This document shows, piece after piece, positions 8,409 through 15,745 of a stretch of 32,438 bases of DNA; within the stretch, counting starts at the first letter, position 1; every line of letters begins with the position of its first letter. The notes beneath the pieces are model-generated. The model was given only the letters and a program-made list of their open reading frames with translations. It searched no databases and was not told the origin of the DNA. This DNA comes from CAZMUQ01 sp964569845 (GTDB taxonomy: Archaea > Thermoproteota > Bathyarchaeia > Hecatellales > Hecatellaceae), in NCBI GenBank assembly GCA_964569845.1, contig CAZMUQ010000011.1:1-32438 (forward strand). Reading direction: 5' to 3'. A program made the translations under genes and the position numbers.

Positions 8409-9437
8409 TTAGGGTAGTTTTATTCTAAAAACTTCAGCTCCAACATTATTTGTATTTGTATAAAAAACTTCACCCTTAACTTCCCTTTCCACTAAAAAGT
8501 TTTTTACCTTTTCAACAAGTTTTTCAGCCTTCTTAATTCCTTTAACCAGTCCATAAACCGTAGGACCAAAAGAGCTTAAACCAGCACCATATGCTTCACC
8601 TTGAGACATCCATCTTATCAACTCTTTAACAATTTCATGCTGAAGTTGAACTTCAATTTTCTTAAAACCTATGCTTTGAATTTCTGTTAAGGCTAAGCCT
8701 AAACCCTCAATATCCCTCTCAACAATTGACGGTAAAACTTTCATTAATATTATCCTCGTAAGTTTGCAAACTTCTTCAGCTGAGATTGGGCAATACTTCT
8801 TAAATACTTCAACTTCATATAAGCCGAAAACTTTACGCTTAACTTTAGGGATGCATATAACAAAAAACCAGTCTTCTGGTAGATGGTATCTAGCTAAAAG
8901 AGGAGCAGGTGAAGCTTTGGAGAAATGTGAGGGCAAAAAAGATTCCTTTTGCTTGCCTTTACCAAAGCTATGACCTCCATCAAGTATGAATCCGCCTCCC
9001 TCAAAAGCAGCAACACCTATACCTGAAGTACCTCCTCTACCCATAATTTCTGCAAACCTTCTAACATCAGCATTTATACCATAAACTTCAGCTAAACATT
9101 TTGCAACAGCTAAAGCTAGCTGCGTTCCAGAACCTAGCCCTACATGTTCAGGAATATCCTCAATAATCTTGATATCAACAGACGGTTTCAAATTATAATG
9201 TTTTAAAAATGTTTCAGCAAAGTTTAAAGCTAAATCTTTTCTAAAACCTTCAATCTTAACACCCACACAACTTGTTTGGTTAACTTCAATCTTTACTCCC
9301 GGATAATTAAGTGCAACACCTATACCTCCATCAACTCTACCAGCTTCACCATTAAGATCTATAAGTGTAAAATGTAGCCTTGACGGGGTCTTAACAACCA
9401 CTTTAAAATCAGTTTTATCTAGATTTTTCATGATCAT
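8409..9437 (-). CDS. mptG: Beta-ribofuranosylaminobenzene 5'-phosphate synthase
   Basis: 342 aa, GHMP-kinase fold. MptG condenses PRPP with 4-hydroxybenzoate or 4-aminobenzoate with loss of CO2 and PPi, the first committed step of methanopterin synthesis. The N-terminal signature TPSRLHFTLIDLNGEAGRVDGGIGVAL is diagnostic, and the GHMP glycine-rich loop is PEHVGLGSGTQLALAVA. This implies that the cell uses a tetrahydromethanopterin-type C1 carrier. Two ATGs (9437 and 9431) are possible; AGGTGAGG lies upstream, inside the end of the preceding gene. It follows the PurM/SelD-like gene by 14 bases on the same strand. Confidence 0.9.
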   Translation of the reverse strand: MIMKNLDKTDFKVVVKTPSRLHFTLIDLNGEAGRVDGGIGVALNYPGVKIEVNQTSCVGVKIEGFRKDLALNFAETFLKHYNLKPSVDIKIIEDIPEHVGLGSGTQLALAVAKCLAEVYGINADVRRFAEIMGRGGTSGIGVAAFEGGGFILDGGHSFGKGKQKESFLPSHFSKASPAPLLARYHLPEDWFFVICIPKVKRKVFGLYEVEVFKKYCPISAEEVCKLTRIILMKVLPSIVERDIEGLGLALTEIQSIGFKKIEVQLQHEIVKELIRWMSQGEAYGAGLSSFGPTVYGLVKGIKKAEKLVEKVKNFLVEREVKGEVFYTNTNNVGAEVFRIKLP

Positions 9438-9451
9438 TGCACACTATAACC

Positions 9452-10837
9452 TCACCTTTTACCTCTAAGCATACTTCTCCTTACAATTTTTAAGAAAAAG
9501 TTTCTCTTCTTAATTGAGCTGTAAAAGGCCTTTTTAACCATTTTTTCAAGTTCAGCTTTATTAGTTGATGATTCCTCACCAACAACCTTCTTAACCTCGG
9601 TGTAGGCTGATTCTCTAAATTTTGGTTTTAAGTCTAAAAGTTTACCATTAACCATAATCTTAGCTTTTTTAGGTTTATCCACAACATAACCTACAGGTTC
9701 AACCCTAACCCCAAGCTTTCTAATTTGGCTTCTAACTTCTTCCGAAAAATCCTTGGGAACAAACATTAAAAGCGAATCTAAAGATACACCCAGTGGGTCT
9801 ATAGATTGATGTTTAAGCATTTCTAAAACCTTTTTATTAACCATTTTTTCCACAGCTTCACCATCTATAACTAAACCTACACCCGCTTCCCTGCAAATAG
9901 TGTTTGCATCACCACGTATACCCCCATTTGTAACATCAGTCATAGAATGAATTTTTGAAATTAAATTTGATTCTAAAAGAAAGTCACAAACTTCGAGAAA
10001 CCTCAAGTTTAACGTTTCAAGAATAACATCAAAATTTCCACTATATATGGCTGAAGTTGTTATTGTCCCGCCGCCAGCACCTTCACTCATCAGTATGATG
10101 TCGCCTGGCCTTATGTTTCTTTTAGCAGTAACGTTATTTTTAGCTTTAACAATTCCTACAGCTCCAACACAACTAACCATTCTTTCACCTATAACCATAT
10201 CCCCGCCTACCCTTAGCGTACTTCCAGCTACTAGAGGAACCTTCATTAAACTTGAAACAACATTTATTCCAGCAACAAAATCAAACAATTTTCCAATATC
10301 ACCATCATCAGCTAAATGTAAATCATCAAAAAGAGCAACAGGTTTAGCACCTTTAACATAAACATCCCTTAAACAGGCTCTTGTAACATGAAAACCTGCT
10401 AAGAATGGAAAATTACTTAGCCTTGAATGTGTACCATCAACAGCAACAGCAATAATAAGGTCTCCAAATGAAACCATACCTGCATCATCAAGAGAAAGCG
10501 GCCCTAAAAATGGATTTAAACCTCCAAAGGATGCTAATTTTGCAATAAGTTTATGAACAAAAATATCCCCCTCACCACGTGAACCTACACCCATAACACC
10601 CATAGAAACATTAGATCTTGGGTAATCAATAAGTTCACGTAAAATCTTGTTTCTACTTTGTTTAGCACTTCTACTTCTTAAAACTTCTCTTAAGATAGCA
10701 TCAGCAATCTTTTCAGCTTCCTCCTTAGATTTGCCTTTTTTAAACGTTAAAATTTCATCTATAAGTCTTAGCTTTACTTCCGATTCTGGAAAATTTTTAT
10801 CTAAAAGAGTATTTGCTAATCCTTCAAGGTCAGACAT
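9452..10837 (-). CDS. AIR synthase (PurM)/selenophosphate synthetase-related protein, COG2144 type
   Basis: 461 aa. The ATP-binding PurM-like core includes SLDDAGMVSFGDLIIAVAVDGTHSRL, GDILMSEGAGGG and MTDVTNGGIRGDANTICREAGVG, with the expected acidic metal/ATP residues. An N-terminal helical extension of about 75 residues and a basic C-terminal tail flank the core. The PurM/SelD/HypE/ThiL superfamily activates substrates by phosphorylation; this subgroup has no role I can name with confidence. It is upstream of mptG with a 14-base gap, which suggests a job in methanopterin or C1 metabolism by association only. Confidence 0.8.
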   Translation of the reverse strand: MSDLEGLANTLLDKNFPESEVKLRLIDEILTFKKGKSKEEAEKIADAILREVLRSRSAKQSRNKILRELIDYPRSNVSMGVMGVGSRGEGDIFVHKLIAKLASFGGLNPFLGPLSLDDAGMVSFGDLIIAVAVDGTHSRLSNFPFLAGFHVTRACLRDVYVKGAKPVALFDDLHLADDGDIGKLFDFVAGINVVSSLMKVPLVAGSTLRVGGDMVIGERMVSCVGAVGIVKAKNNVTAKRNIRPGDIILMSEGAGGGTITTSAIYSGNFDVILETLNLRFLEVCDFLLESNLISKIHSMTDVTNGGIRGDANTICREAGVGLVIDGEAVEKMVNKKVLEMLKHQSIDPLGVSLDSLLMFVPKDFSEEVRSQIRKLGVRVEPVGYVVDKPKKAKIMVNGKLLDLKPKFRESAYTEVKKVVGEESSTNKAELEKMVKKAFYSSIKKRNFFLKIVRRSMLRGKR

Positions 10838-10953
10838 TAAACTACTCTCCCTAAGCTTACCTTTTAAGCTCTATCTTAGCTTATAGTCTATGATATTTAC
10901 CGGGTATTTTAAGGTAAAGCTTTAAAAGCTAGGTCTTAATCGGATGGATATAC

Positions 10954-11028
10954 CTAAATTTTTCACATATTTTTGGTTACAATGTTAATGGAAAGCATGT
11001 AAACTTGCATTCCCAAATGTAAATTTAG
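10954..11028 (+). other. Imperfect long stem-loop in the upstream region of the zinc-ribbon gene
   Basis: Outer arms CTAAATTT (10954-10961) and AAATTTAG (11021-11028) are perfect inverted repeats. Moving inward, ACAT/ATGT and TTT/AAA segments can pair with small bulges. A separate inner hairpin is GGAAAGCA (10990-10997) against TGCATTCC (11006-11013) with one mismatch. The rest of the 297-base region 10838-11134 is AT-rich, with no gene that I can support. It could be a structured leader, an operator or a decayed palindromic repeat. Confidence 0.4.
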
Positions 11029-11134
11029 ATATGCCAGTATTTGTAAAAGCCGTTGATTTAAGCTTTAAAAATGGATGTTTGGGATGGTAACCCTTAATTT
11101 ATGTTTTACTGAAAATTTTTGCGGTGATAGAAGA

Positions 11135-11731
11135 TTGATAAGATGTCCAAGATGTAACAGTGAAAATGTTGATGCAAACAAATCATGGGATGTTATTCCC
11201 AAAAGTGGAAGAGGAAAACCTATACGTGTCACAGTTTACCAATGTAAGGATTGTAACCATAAGTTTAGAAAAGCAACAAAAATTGAGGTTGAAACCCCAG
11301 TACAACCAGTAGAAACTACAACCCCTCAAACAAGCAGTTTAACTAGTGAACAGCCATCTACCTCTAATTCAACAGTTGATGAGGTTATGAGGTTAACAAT
11401 TGTTAAGGAGGCCCCTATAAAGCATGGAGATGGAGAAAAAGAACTTAAAGACCAAGTATACGATTACATTAAAACTCATAATGGATTGTTAAATATAAAG
11501 CAATGTTCAATGGAGTTAAACGTGGATCCTGGAGAACTTACAAGGGCTATTAAAGAAATGCTTGATGATGGTTTTATAGCAAAAATTGAGGAAAGTACTT
11601 CACCAATGGAGGAAATAAAAGAGCTTAGTGGATTTGAAGAGGAAAGAAGAGAGGTTGTAGAGGAAGAAAAAGGCACAAAACACCTATCCTTGTTTGAGAG
11701 AATAAAAAGAGCTTTCACAGGGATGAGCTAA
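11135..11731 (+). CDS. Zinc-ribbon/winged-helix protein, possible CdvA partner
   Basis: About 198 aa from TTG 11135, chosen because GGTGAT sits seven bases upstream and the protein then begins MIRCPRCNSE. An in-frame ATG at 11075 would add 20 unconserved-looking residues. Domains: a zinc ribbon with CPRC and CKDC (1-45); a Pro/Thr/Ser-rich linker (50-95); a winged-helix-like segment KDQVYDYIKTHNGLLNIKQC continuing to DDGFIAKI (about 102-151); and an acidic then basic tail. The winged-helix part resembles in pattern the C-terminal broken winged helix of the ESCRT-III protein CdvB, which binds the CdvA tail. No ESCRT-III core helices are present. The next gene encodes a CdvA-like protein 35 bases downstream. 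A transcription-factor role is the alternative. Confidence 0.6.
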   Translation: MIRCPRCNSENVDANKSWDVIPKSGRGKPIRVTVYQCKDCNHKFRKATKIEVETPVQPVETTTPQTSSLTSEQPSTSNSTVDEVMRLTIVKEAPIKHGDGEKELKDQVYDYIKTHNGLLNIKQCSMELNVDPGELTRAIKEMLDDGFIAKIEESTSPMEEIKELSGFEEERREVVEEEKGTKHLSLFERIKRAFTGMS

Positions 11732-11766
11732 AAACACCTAACTAAACCATTTTTAGGTGATTTTTT

Positions 11767-12459
11767 ATGAGTATTCAGGGAGAAGCTTTCCGCAAGTTTG
11801 TAGGAAAACCTGTAAAGGATATTTATGGAAGATACATAGGATACATTGTTGGTTTAACCTTAGATTTTTCTGGTAGACTATACTCAATTGGTGTTGACCG
11901 TGGAGGGAGATTTGAAGAATTCTCCCAGCCACAAATATCAATTAAAGATGATATGATTATTGTTACACCACGCTGGAAAATTGAAGCTGAAAGATTTAGA
12001 AAAGAATACCAACTAACTTACAGCAGGTTTAAAGCCTTAGATGAGCTTCTAAAAAATAATGAAATTCCTGACTACGTTTATGAGGAACTTTGTAGGGAAT
12101 ATAAAGAGTCTATGACTAAACTTGAAGATGGACAAAAAGAGCTTTCACTAGGACTTTCTGAAAGAATGGAAGAGTTAGACAGGAACATAAGAAATCTTGA
12201 AAAATTCTTAGGATATCTTAAAGTTCAACATAGGACAGGTGAGCTAAGCGAAGAGGCATATAAAATAGCAAGCGAATATATCCTAGCGGAAATAGAGAAA
12301 TCTCTTAGGGAAAAAGAGGATCTTAAAAGATGCCTAGAATCTCTTGAACCTATGGAAGAGGAAACAGTAAAACCAGAAGCAGCCCATTTACCTGAAGCTC
12401 AGGAAGAGAAGGAAAGTGAAGAGCGAAGACCCTTTGTGGTTCGATTACAGCCTGAATAA
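11767..12459 (+). CDS. cdvA: CdvA-like PRC-barrel/coiled-coil protein
   Basis: 230 aa. Residues 1-75 form a PRC-barrel: FVGKPVKDIYGRYIGYIVGL, GVDRGGRFEEF and IIVTPRWKIEAE. A long helical coiled coil follows (about 75-185), including IPDYVYEELCREYKESMTKLEDGQ and a second helix ELSEEAYKIASEYILAEIEKSL. The C-terminal tail is acidic and ends RRPFVVRLQPE. This is the domain order of CdvA, the archaeal protein that binds membrane and DNA and recruits ESCRT-III (CdvB) through its C-terminal tail during division. The ATG is preceded by GGTGATTTTTT. CdvB and the CdvC/Vps4 ATPase are not in the window, so a CdvA paralogue with another role is possible. Confidence 0.7.
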   Translation: MSIQGEAFRKFVGKPVKDIYGRYIGYIVGLTLDFSGRLYSIGVDRGGRFEEFSQPQISIKDDMIIVTPRWKIEAERFRKEYQLTYSRFKALDELLKNNEIPDYVYEELCREYKESMTKLEDGQKELSLGLSERMEELDRNIRNLEKFLGYLKVQHRTGELSEEAYKIASEYILAEIEKSLREKEDLKRCLESLEPMEEETVKPEAAHLPEAQEEKESEERRPFVVRLQPE

Positions 12460-12533
12460 GCAACCATAAACATAAAAAATCTATTTTTTATCACAATTTC
12501 AGCTTTTTAACCTGCTTTGTATGGGTTTGGTAG

Positions 12534-13052
12534 ATGTCTCTCTGGGTTGCAGTTAAAACATTTAAAATTAAAAGTTCCTATATAAAGTCTGCAATTTTAG
12601 TTATAACTGTTTTAGCAGTTAGCTTCACATTTATATTTTTAGGTTTTAATGGTTTAAAGAACTTACCTTTACAAGTTTTTTCATCAACAATTTTAATAAT
12701 AGCATTATCAAGCATTTTTCTTCATGTTGCAAGGTGGATTTATAATGATTTGGGGGTTCTTAGAGCTCTTGGAGCTAAAAAGTCTACAATAATAAACGCA
12801 GTATTCATGGAGTTAACACTTTTAGGTCTTGTTAGTGTAATATCAGGAATTTTTCTTGGGATGCTGTTAATGTTTGTAATTCCGTTTATTGCACCATTTT
12901 CATCTTTTACTTTAGCAAGTTTCAACCTTAATGACTTTCTACTACTATTAACCTTACTTGTTGTATACGTGTTTATCAGCATTATTGTAAGCATAATTAA
13001 TGTTTGGGGAGAAATCAGGAAAAAGGTGGTAGAGAACCTTACCTACACATGA
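12534..13052 (+). CDS. Small FtsX-type ABC permease lacking the extracellular domain
   Basis: 172 aa with four predicted membrane helices (about 17-38, 45-67, 90-118 and 130-158). The segment YNDLGVLRALGAKKSTIINAVFMELTLLGLVSVISGIFLG is the FtsX/MacB/LolE core. Ordinary FtsX or MacB permeases carry a large extracellular domain between helices 1 and 2; here only a few residues separate them. It is followed after 10 bases by its likely ATPase. The pair could be a mechanotransmission or lipoprotein/peptide exporter module, but nothing shows a substrate. Confidence 0.78.
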   Translation: MSLWVAVKTFKIKSSYIKSAILVITVLAVSFTFIFLGFNGLKNLPLQVFSSTILIIALSSIFLHVARWIYNDLGVLRALGAKKSTIINAVFMELTLLGLVSVISGIFLGMLLMFVIPFIAPFSSFTLASFNLNDFLLLLTLLVVYVFISIIVSIINVWGEIRKKVVENLTYT

Positions 13053-13062
13053 TAATTACATC

Positions 13063-13719
13063 TTGATAATGGAGCATGTTAAGAAAACGTATAATGGTCA
13101 ACATGGACAGATTAAAGTTTTTGAAGATGTAAACCTCAAAGTTAAAATTGGAGAATGTATTGTCATTACAGGACCAACAGGATGCGGAAAAACAACCCTT
13201 CTAAACCTTATTGCAGGTTTTGATTATCCGGATAGCGGAAGTATAAGGGTTAATGGCGTGGACATTGTAAAGCTTGATGCAGATACAATTGCAGCTTTTA
13301 GAGCAAAAAATATGGGTATTGTCTTTCAATCAAATACTCTTATACCCGAGTTAACAGTTTATGAAAATCTTGAACTTCCACTGGTTCTTCTTGGAGTTAA
13401 AAAGGAGGATAGAAAAAAAAGGATAAGTGAAATTGTGGAAAAAGCATTTATAAAGGGGTATGTTGAAAGAAAAGTTTCAACTTTAAGTGCTGGTGAAAAA
13501 CAAATAATAGCTATTGCTAGAGCACTTGTATCAGATCCGCCAATAATTTTGATGGATGAACCTTTAGAAACACTTGACCCATTAACATCAGATGCTATCC
13601 TAGCTTTTCTTAAAGGAGAAATACTTGAAAGAAAAACTGTTATTATCACAACACACAAGAAAAGAATAGCAGAAATAGCTGGAAAAATTGTTCCCTTAAG
13701 GAAAAAATTAAGCATCTAA
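13063..13719 (+). CDS. ABC ATPase, LolD/MacB/FtsE type
   Basis: 218 aa, the usual length for the group. Walker A is GPTGCGKTT (37-45), the Q-loop is IVFQSN, the signature is LSAGEKQ (141-147, Ala replacing the first Gly of LSGGQ), Walker B is IILMDEP (162-168) and the switch His is in ITTHK. It starts at TTG 13063 or ATG 13069; neither has a clear ribosome-binding site. It is paired with the four-helix FtsX protein just upstream. Confidence 0.88.
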   Translation: MIMEHVKKTYNGQHGQIKVFEDVNLKVKIGECIVITGPTGCGKTTLLNLIAGFDYPDSGSIRVNGVDIVKLDADTIAAFRAKNMGIVFQSNTLIPELTVYENLELPLVLLGVKKEDRKKRISEIVEKAFIKGYVERKVSTLSAGEKQIIAIARALVSDPPIILMDEPLETLDPLTSDAILAFLKGEILERKTVIITTHKKRIAEIAGKIVPLRKKLSI

Positions 13720-13792
13720 ATATCCATCCTTTTCTTTTCTAAACCTTATTTTGTTAAAAGGTATTAAAGGGAAGTATGCTTAATTTTTAACT

Positions 13793-14998
13793 ATGCATAA
13801 TAAGGGTTCAATGAAGAAAGCATCGATAGTAGGTGTAAATGTAATTTTACTTGGACTTGTAAGCTTTTTAACAGATGTTAGTAGCGAAATGATTATGCCT
13901 ATTTTGCCAATGTTTATTGTTGCTTTAGGTGCAGAAGCTTTTATTGTTGGATTGATTGGAGGATTAAGTAGCAGTATTTCAAGCATTCTTCAAGTTTTTT
14001 CAGGATATCTTTCTGACAAAGCTGGAAAAAGGAAACCATTCATATTTACAGGTTACCTTACATCTTCAACCATAAAACTTTTTTTCCCATTTTCTACAAT
14101 TTGGCATCATTTACTAATATTAGTACCTTTAGAGAGAATCGGAAAAGGGTTAAGGACAGCACCACGAGATGCTTTAATAGCTGCTTCAGCATTAGGAGAA
14201 GTTAGAGGTAAAGCTTTTGGAATTCATAGGGCTATGGATACTGGTGGAGCTGTTTTAGGTGCAACTTTATCCTTTATCCTTTTCTGGGTTTTAGGCTTCA
14301 ATTTTAGGCTTATACTTTTAATAGCAGCTTTAATAGCCTTTCTTGCTCTTATCCCACTCATCCCTGTTAGAGATGTCAAAGTTAAACCTTCTAAGATAAG
14401 AAGCTTAACTCTTAGCCTTAAAGGCTTGCCAGGAAACTTCAAGTTTTACCTGATAATCGTAGTTCTTTATGCTCTTGGAAACTTTACTTACATGTTTTTT
14501 ATTCTTAAAGCTCAGGAAGCTTTCGCTCAAACACTTCCCTTACGTTATTCTCAAGCCCTTCCAATTCTCTTGTACGTCTTATTTAACCTTGTTTATGCTT
14601 TATTTTCCACACCATCAGGAATTCTCTCAGATAAATTTGGTAGAAAAAGGATACTTTTCTTAGGCTATATCCTCTTTAGCTTAACATGTTTAGGTTTTAT
14701 GTTTGCACAAACATTACCATTATTTGCCTTATTTTTCAGCCTTTATGGTTTAACCTATGCTCTTATTGATGCAAACCAAAGAGCTTATGCATCAGATCTT
14801 TTACCGGAAGAATTAAGAGGTTCAGGTTTGGGTGTTTTCCATACTTTAATAGGTTTTGCAACATTACCAGCAAGTGTAATTGCAGGTTTATTGTGGCAGA
14901 TAAATCCTGAATTAACATTTATGTATGGGGCGGTAATGAGTCTTATAGCTTCAAGCTTGATAGGTGCTTGGAGAATAAAAACTGAAAAAAAGCTTTAG
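13793..14998 (+). CDS. Major facilitator superfamily transporter
   Basis: 401 aa, 10-12 membrane helices. The loop after helix 2 is GYLSDKAGKRKPFIFTGYL, and the second-half equivalent is GILSDKFGRKRILFLGYI. The segment ERIGKGLRTAPRDALIA is typical of a subgroup annotated only as MFS_1 in many prokaryotes. Substrate unknown; both uptake and efflux are possible. ATG 13793 is used; ATG 13811 six codons later (MKKAS) has GGGT just before it and may be the true start. It ends shortly before the convergent C/D RNA candidate. Confidence 0.85.
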   Translation: MHNKGSMKKASIVGVNVILLGLVSFLTDVSSEMIMPILPMFIVALGAEAFIVGLIGGLSSSISSILQVFSGYLSDKAGKRKPFIFTGYLTSSTIKLFFPFSTIWHHLLILVPLERIGKGLRTAPRDALIAASALGEVRGKAFGIHRAMDTGGAVLGATLSFILFWVLGFNFRLILLIAALIAFLALIPLIPVRDVKVKPSKIRSLTLSLKGLPGNFKFYLIIVVLYALGNFTYMFFILKAQEAFAQTLPLRYSQALPILLYVLFNLVYALFSTPSGILSDKFGRKRILFLGYILFSLTCLGFMFAQTLPLFALFFSLYGLTYALIDANQRAYASDLLPEELRGSGLGVFHTLIGFATLPASVIAGLLWQINPELTFMYGAVMSLIASSLIGAWRIKTEKKL

Positions 14999-15008
14999 CA
15001 TTAAATAG

Positions 15009-15080
15009 TTTGTCAGCCGGCTCTTCCAGAAGTTTCTCATCAATAACTTGTTTTCAAGTGAGCTAGGTTCATCATCCAAA
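15009..15080 (-). ncRNA. Box C/D guide RNA candidate (first)
   Basis: Read on the minus strand: terminal stem TTTG (15077-15080), box C ATGATGA (15069-15075), guide ACCTAGCTCAC, box D' TTGA (15054-15057), box C' TTGATGA (15037-15043), a 20-nt second guide segment, box D CTGA (15013-15016), closing stem CAAA (15009-15012). Boxes, order, stem and the 72-nt length fit an archaeal 2'-O-methylation guide; the D' box is a variant. It lies between the convergent MFS and JAMM genes. From memory, the D' guide can pair, allowing a G-U pair, with the conserved 23S segment GUGAGCUGGGU near the peptidyl-transferase centre. The D guide target is not recognised. Confidence 0.72.
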
Positions 15081-15116
15081 TTATGTTTATTAAGCTTGAA
15101 ATTTAAACTTTCTTAG

Positions 15117-15488
15117 TCAAACAAGACTGTACTCGATTTTTTCTCCTTTTTTACTGAAAAAAGCTAAAGTTTTATAAGTGTATGGAGGGCAAGCTATCAT
15201 CATAATTTTTCCATAAAAATTGTTTAAATCTTGTGGGGAAGGATTTAATGTTCCAGATGGATGTGAATGTGCTAAACCTACTATTGAAAAATCAACCGGA
15301 AGCATGTAGATTGGAAAGCTTGAGAAACCTTCACCATGTAGTGCTTTAGGAGGGATAACAACTTCTTCGATGATAATTCCATCCCTAAATTTTCTTCCCC
15401 TAAGTAGTAGTATTCCCTCTTTAGGGTGAATACATTTGAAAAAGTCTAGAATCCCTTGACATATTTCCTCTTTTATGTAGACTTTCAC
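15117..15488 (-). CDS. JAMM/MPN+ metallopeptidase
   Basis: 123 aa, a stand-alone JAMM domain. The zinc-site motif is complete: Glu24 (HPKEGILLL), H74-S-H76-P, then Ser84 and Asp87 in SHPSGTLNPSPQD. Such archaeal enzymes remove ubiquitin-like SAMP proteins from conjugates or trim SAMP and MoaD/ThiS-type precursors. GTG start with GAGGT eight bases upstream. No ubiquitin-like protein or E1 is in the window. The C/D RNA candidate lies just downstream on the same strand. Confidence 0.88.
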   Translation of the reverse strand: MKVYIKEEICQGILDFFKCIHPKEGILLLRGRKFRDGIIIEEVVIPPKALHGEGFSSFPIYMLPVDFSIVGLAHSHPSGTLNPSPQDLNNFYGKIMMIACPPYTYKTLAFFSKKGEKIEYSLV

Positions 15489-15570
15489 TTGGAAAACCTC
15501 GTAAGCTGAGTATATCCTTATAAAATGTTTTCTTAAATAAAGCCATTTTGATGCCTTTTTACCATAAATT

Positions 15571-15591
15571 AGGCGAAAAGCTTATATATAA
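15571..15591 (+). promoter_or_regulatory. Strong BRE/TATA promoter upstream of tfb
   Basis: AGGCGAAAAG followed by CTTATATATAA is a good match to an archaeal BRE plus TATA box and would start RNA at about 15610. That leaves a leader of roughly 135 nt before the TFB start at 15746, unusually long for archaea with short leaders. Confidence 0.65.
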
Positions 15592-15675
15592 GTTAACCCC
15601 AAGACTACTTACCTAGGTAGACTATTGAAAGTGACTGTAATTCTACACTTTTTGACGAAAACTAAGGATGAGAAG

Positions 15676-15710
15676 TAGGGTGGAAAAGGTTTAACCCTAA
15701 AATAATTTTT
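15676..15710 (+). terminator. Possible hairpin plus T-run within the tfb leader
   Basis: TAGGGT (15676-15681) and ACCCTA (15694-15699) are perfect inverted repeats with a 12-base loop, followed by AAATAATTTTT. This could terminate a small RNA started at about 15610, or attenuate tfb. The stem is short, so support is modest. Confidence 0.3.
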
Positions 15711-15745
15711 AACTATAGGATTAAGCTTATTGGAGGTTCACCTAA

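Noticed and set aside
15600..15680. Box C/D RNA in the tfb leader (GGATGAGA and TGAC motifs)
   Set aside because: No proper C and D boxes in the right order; kept only as a leader/hairpin observation.
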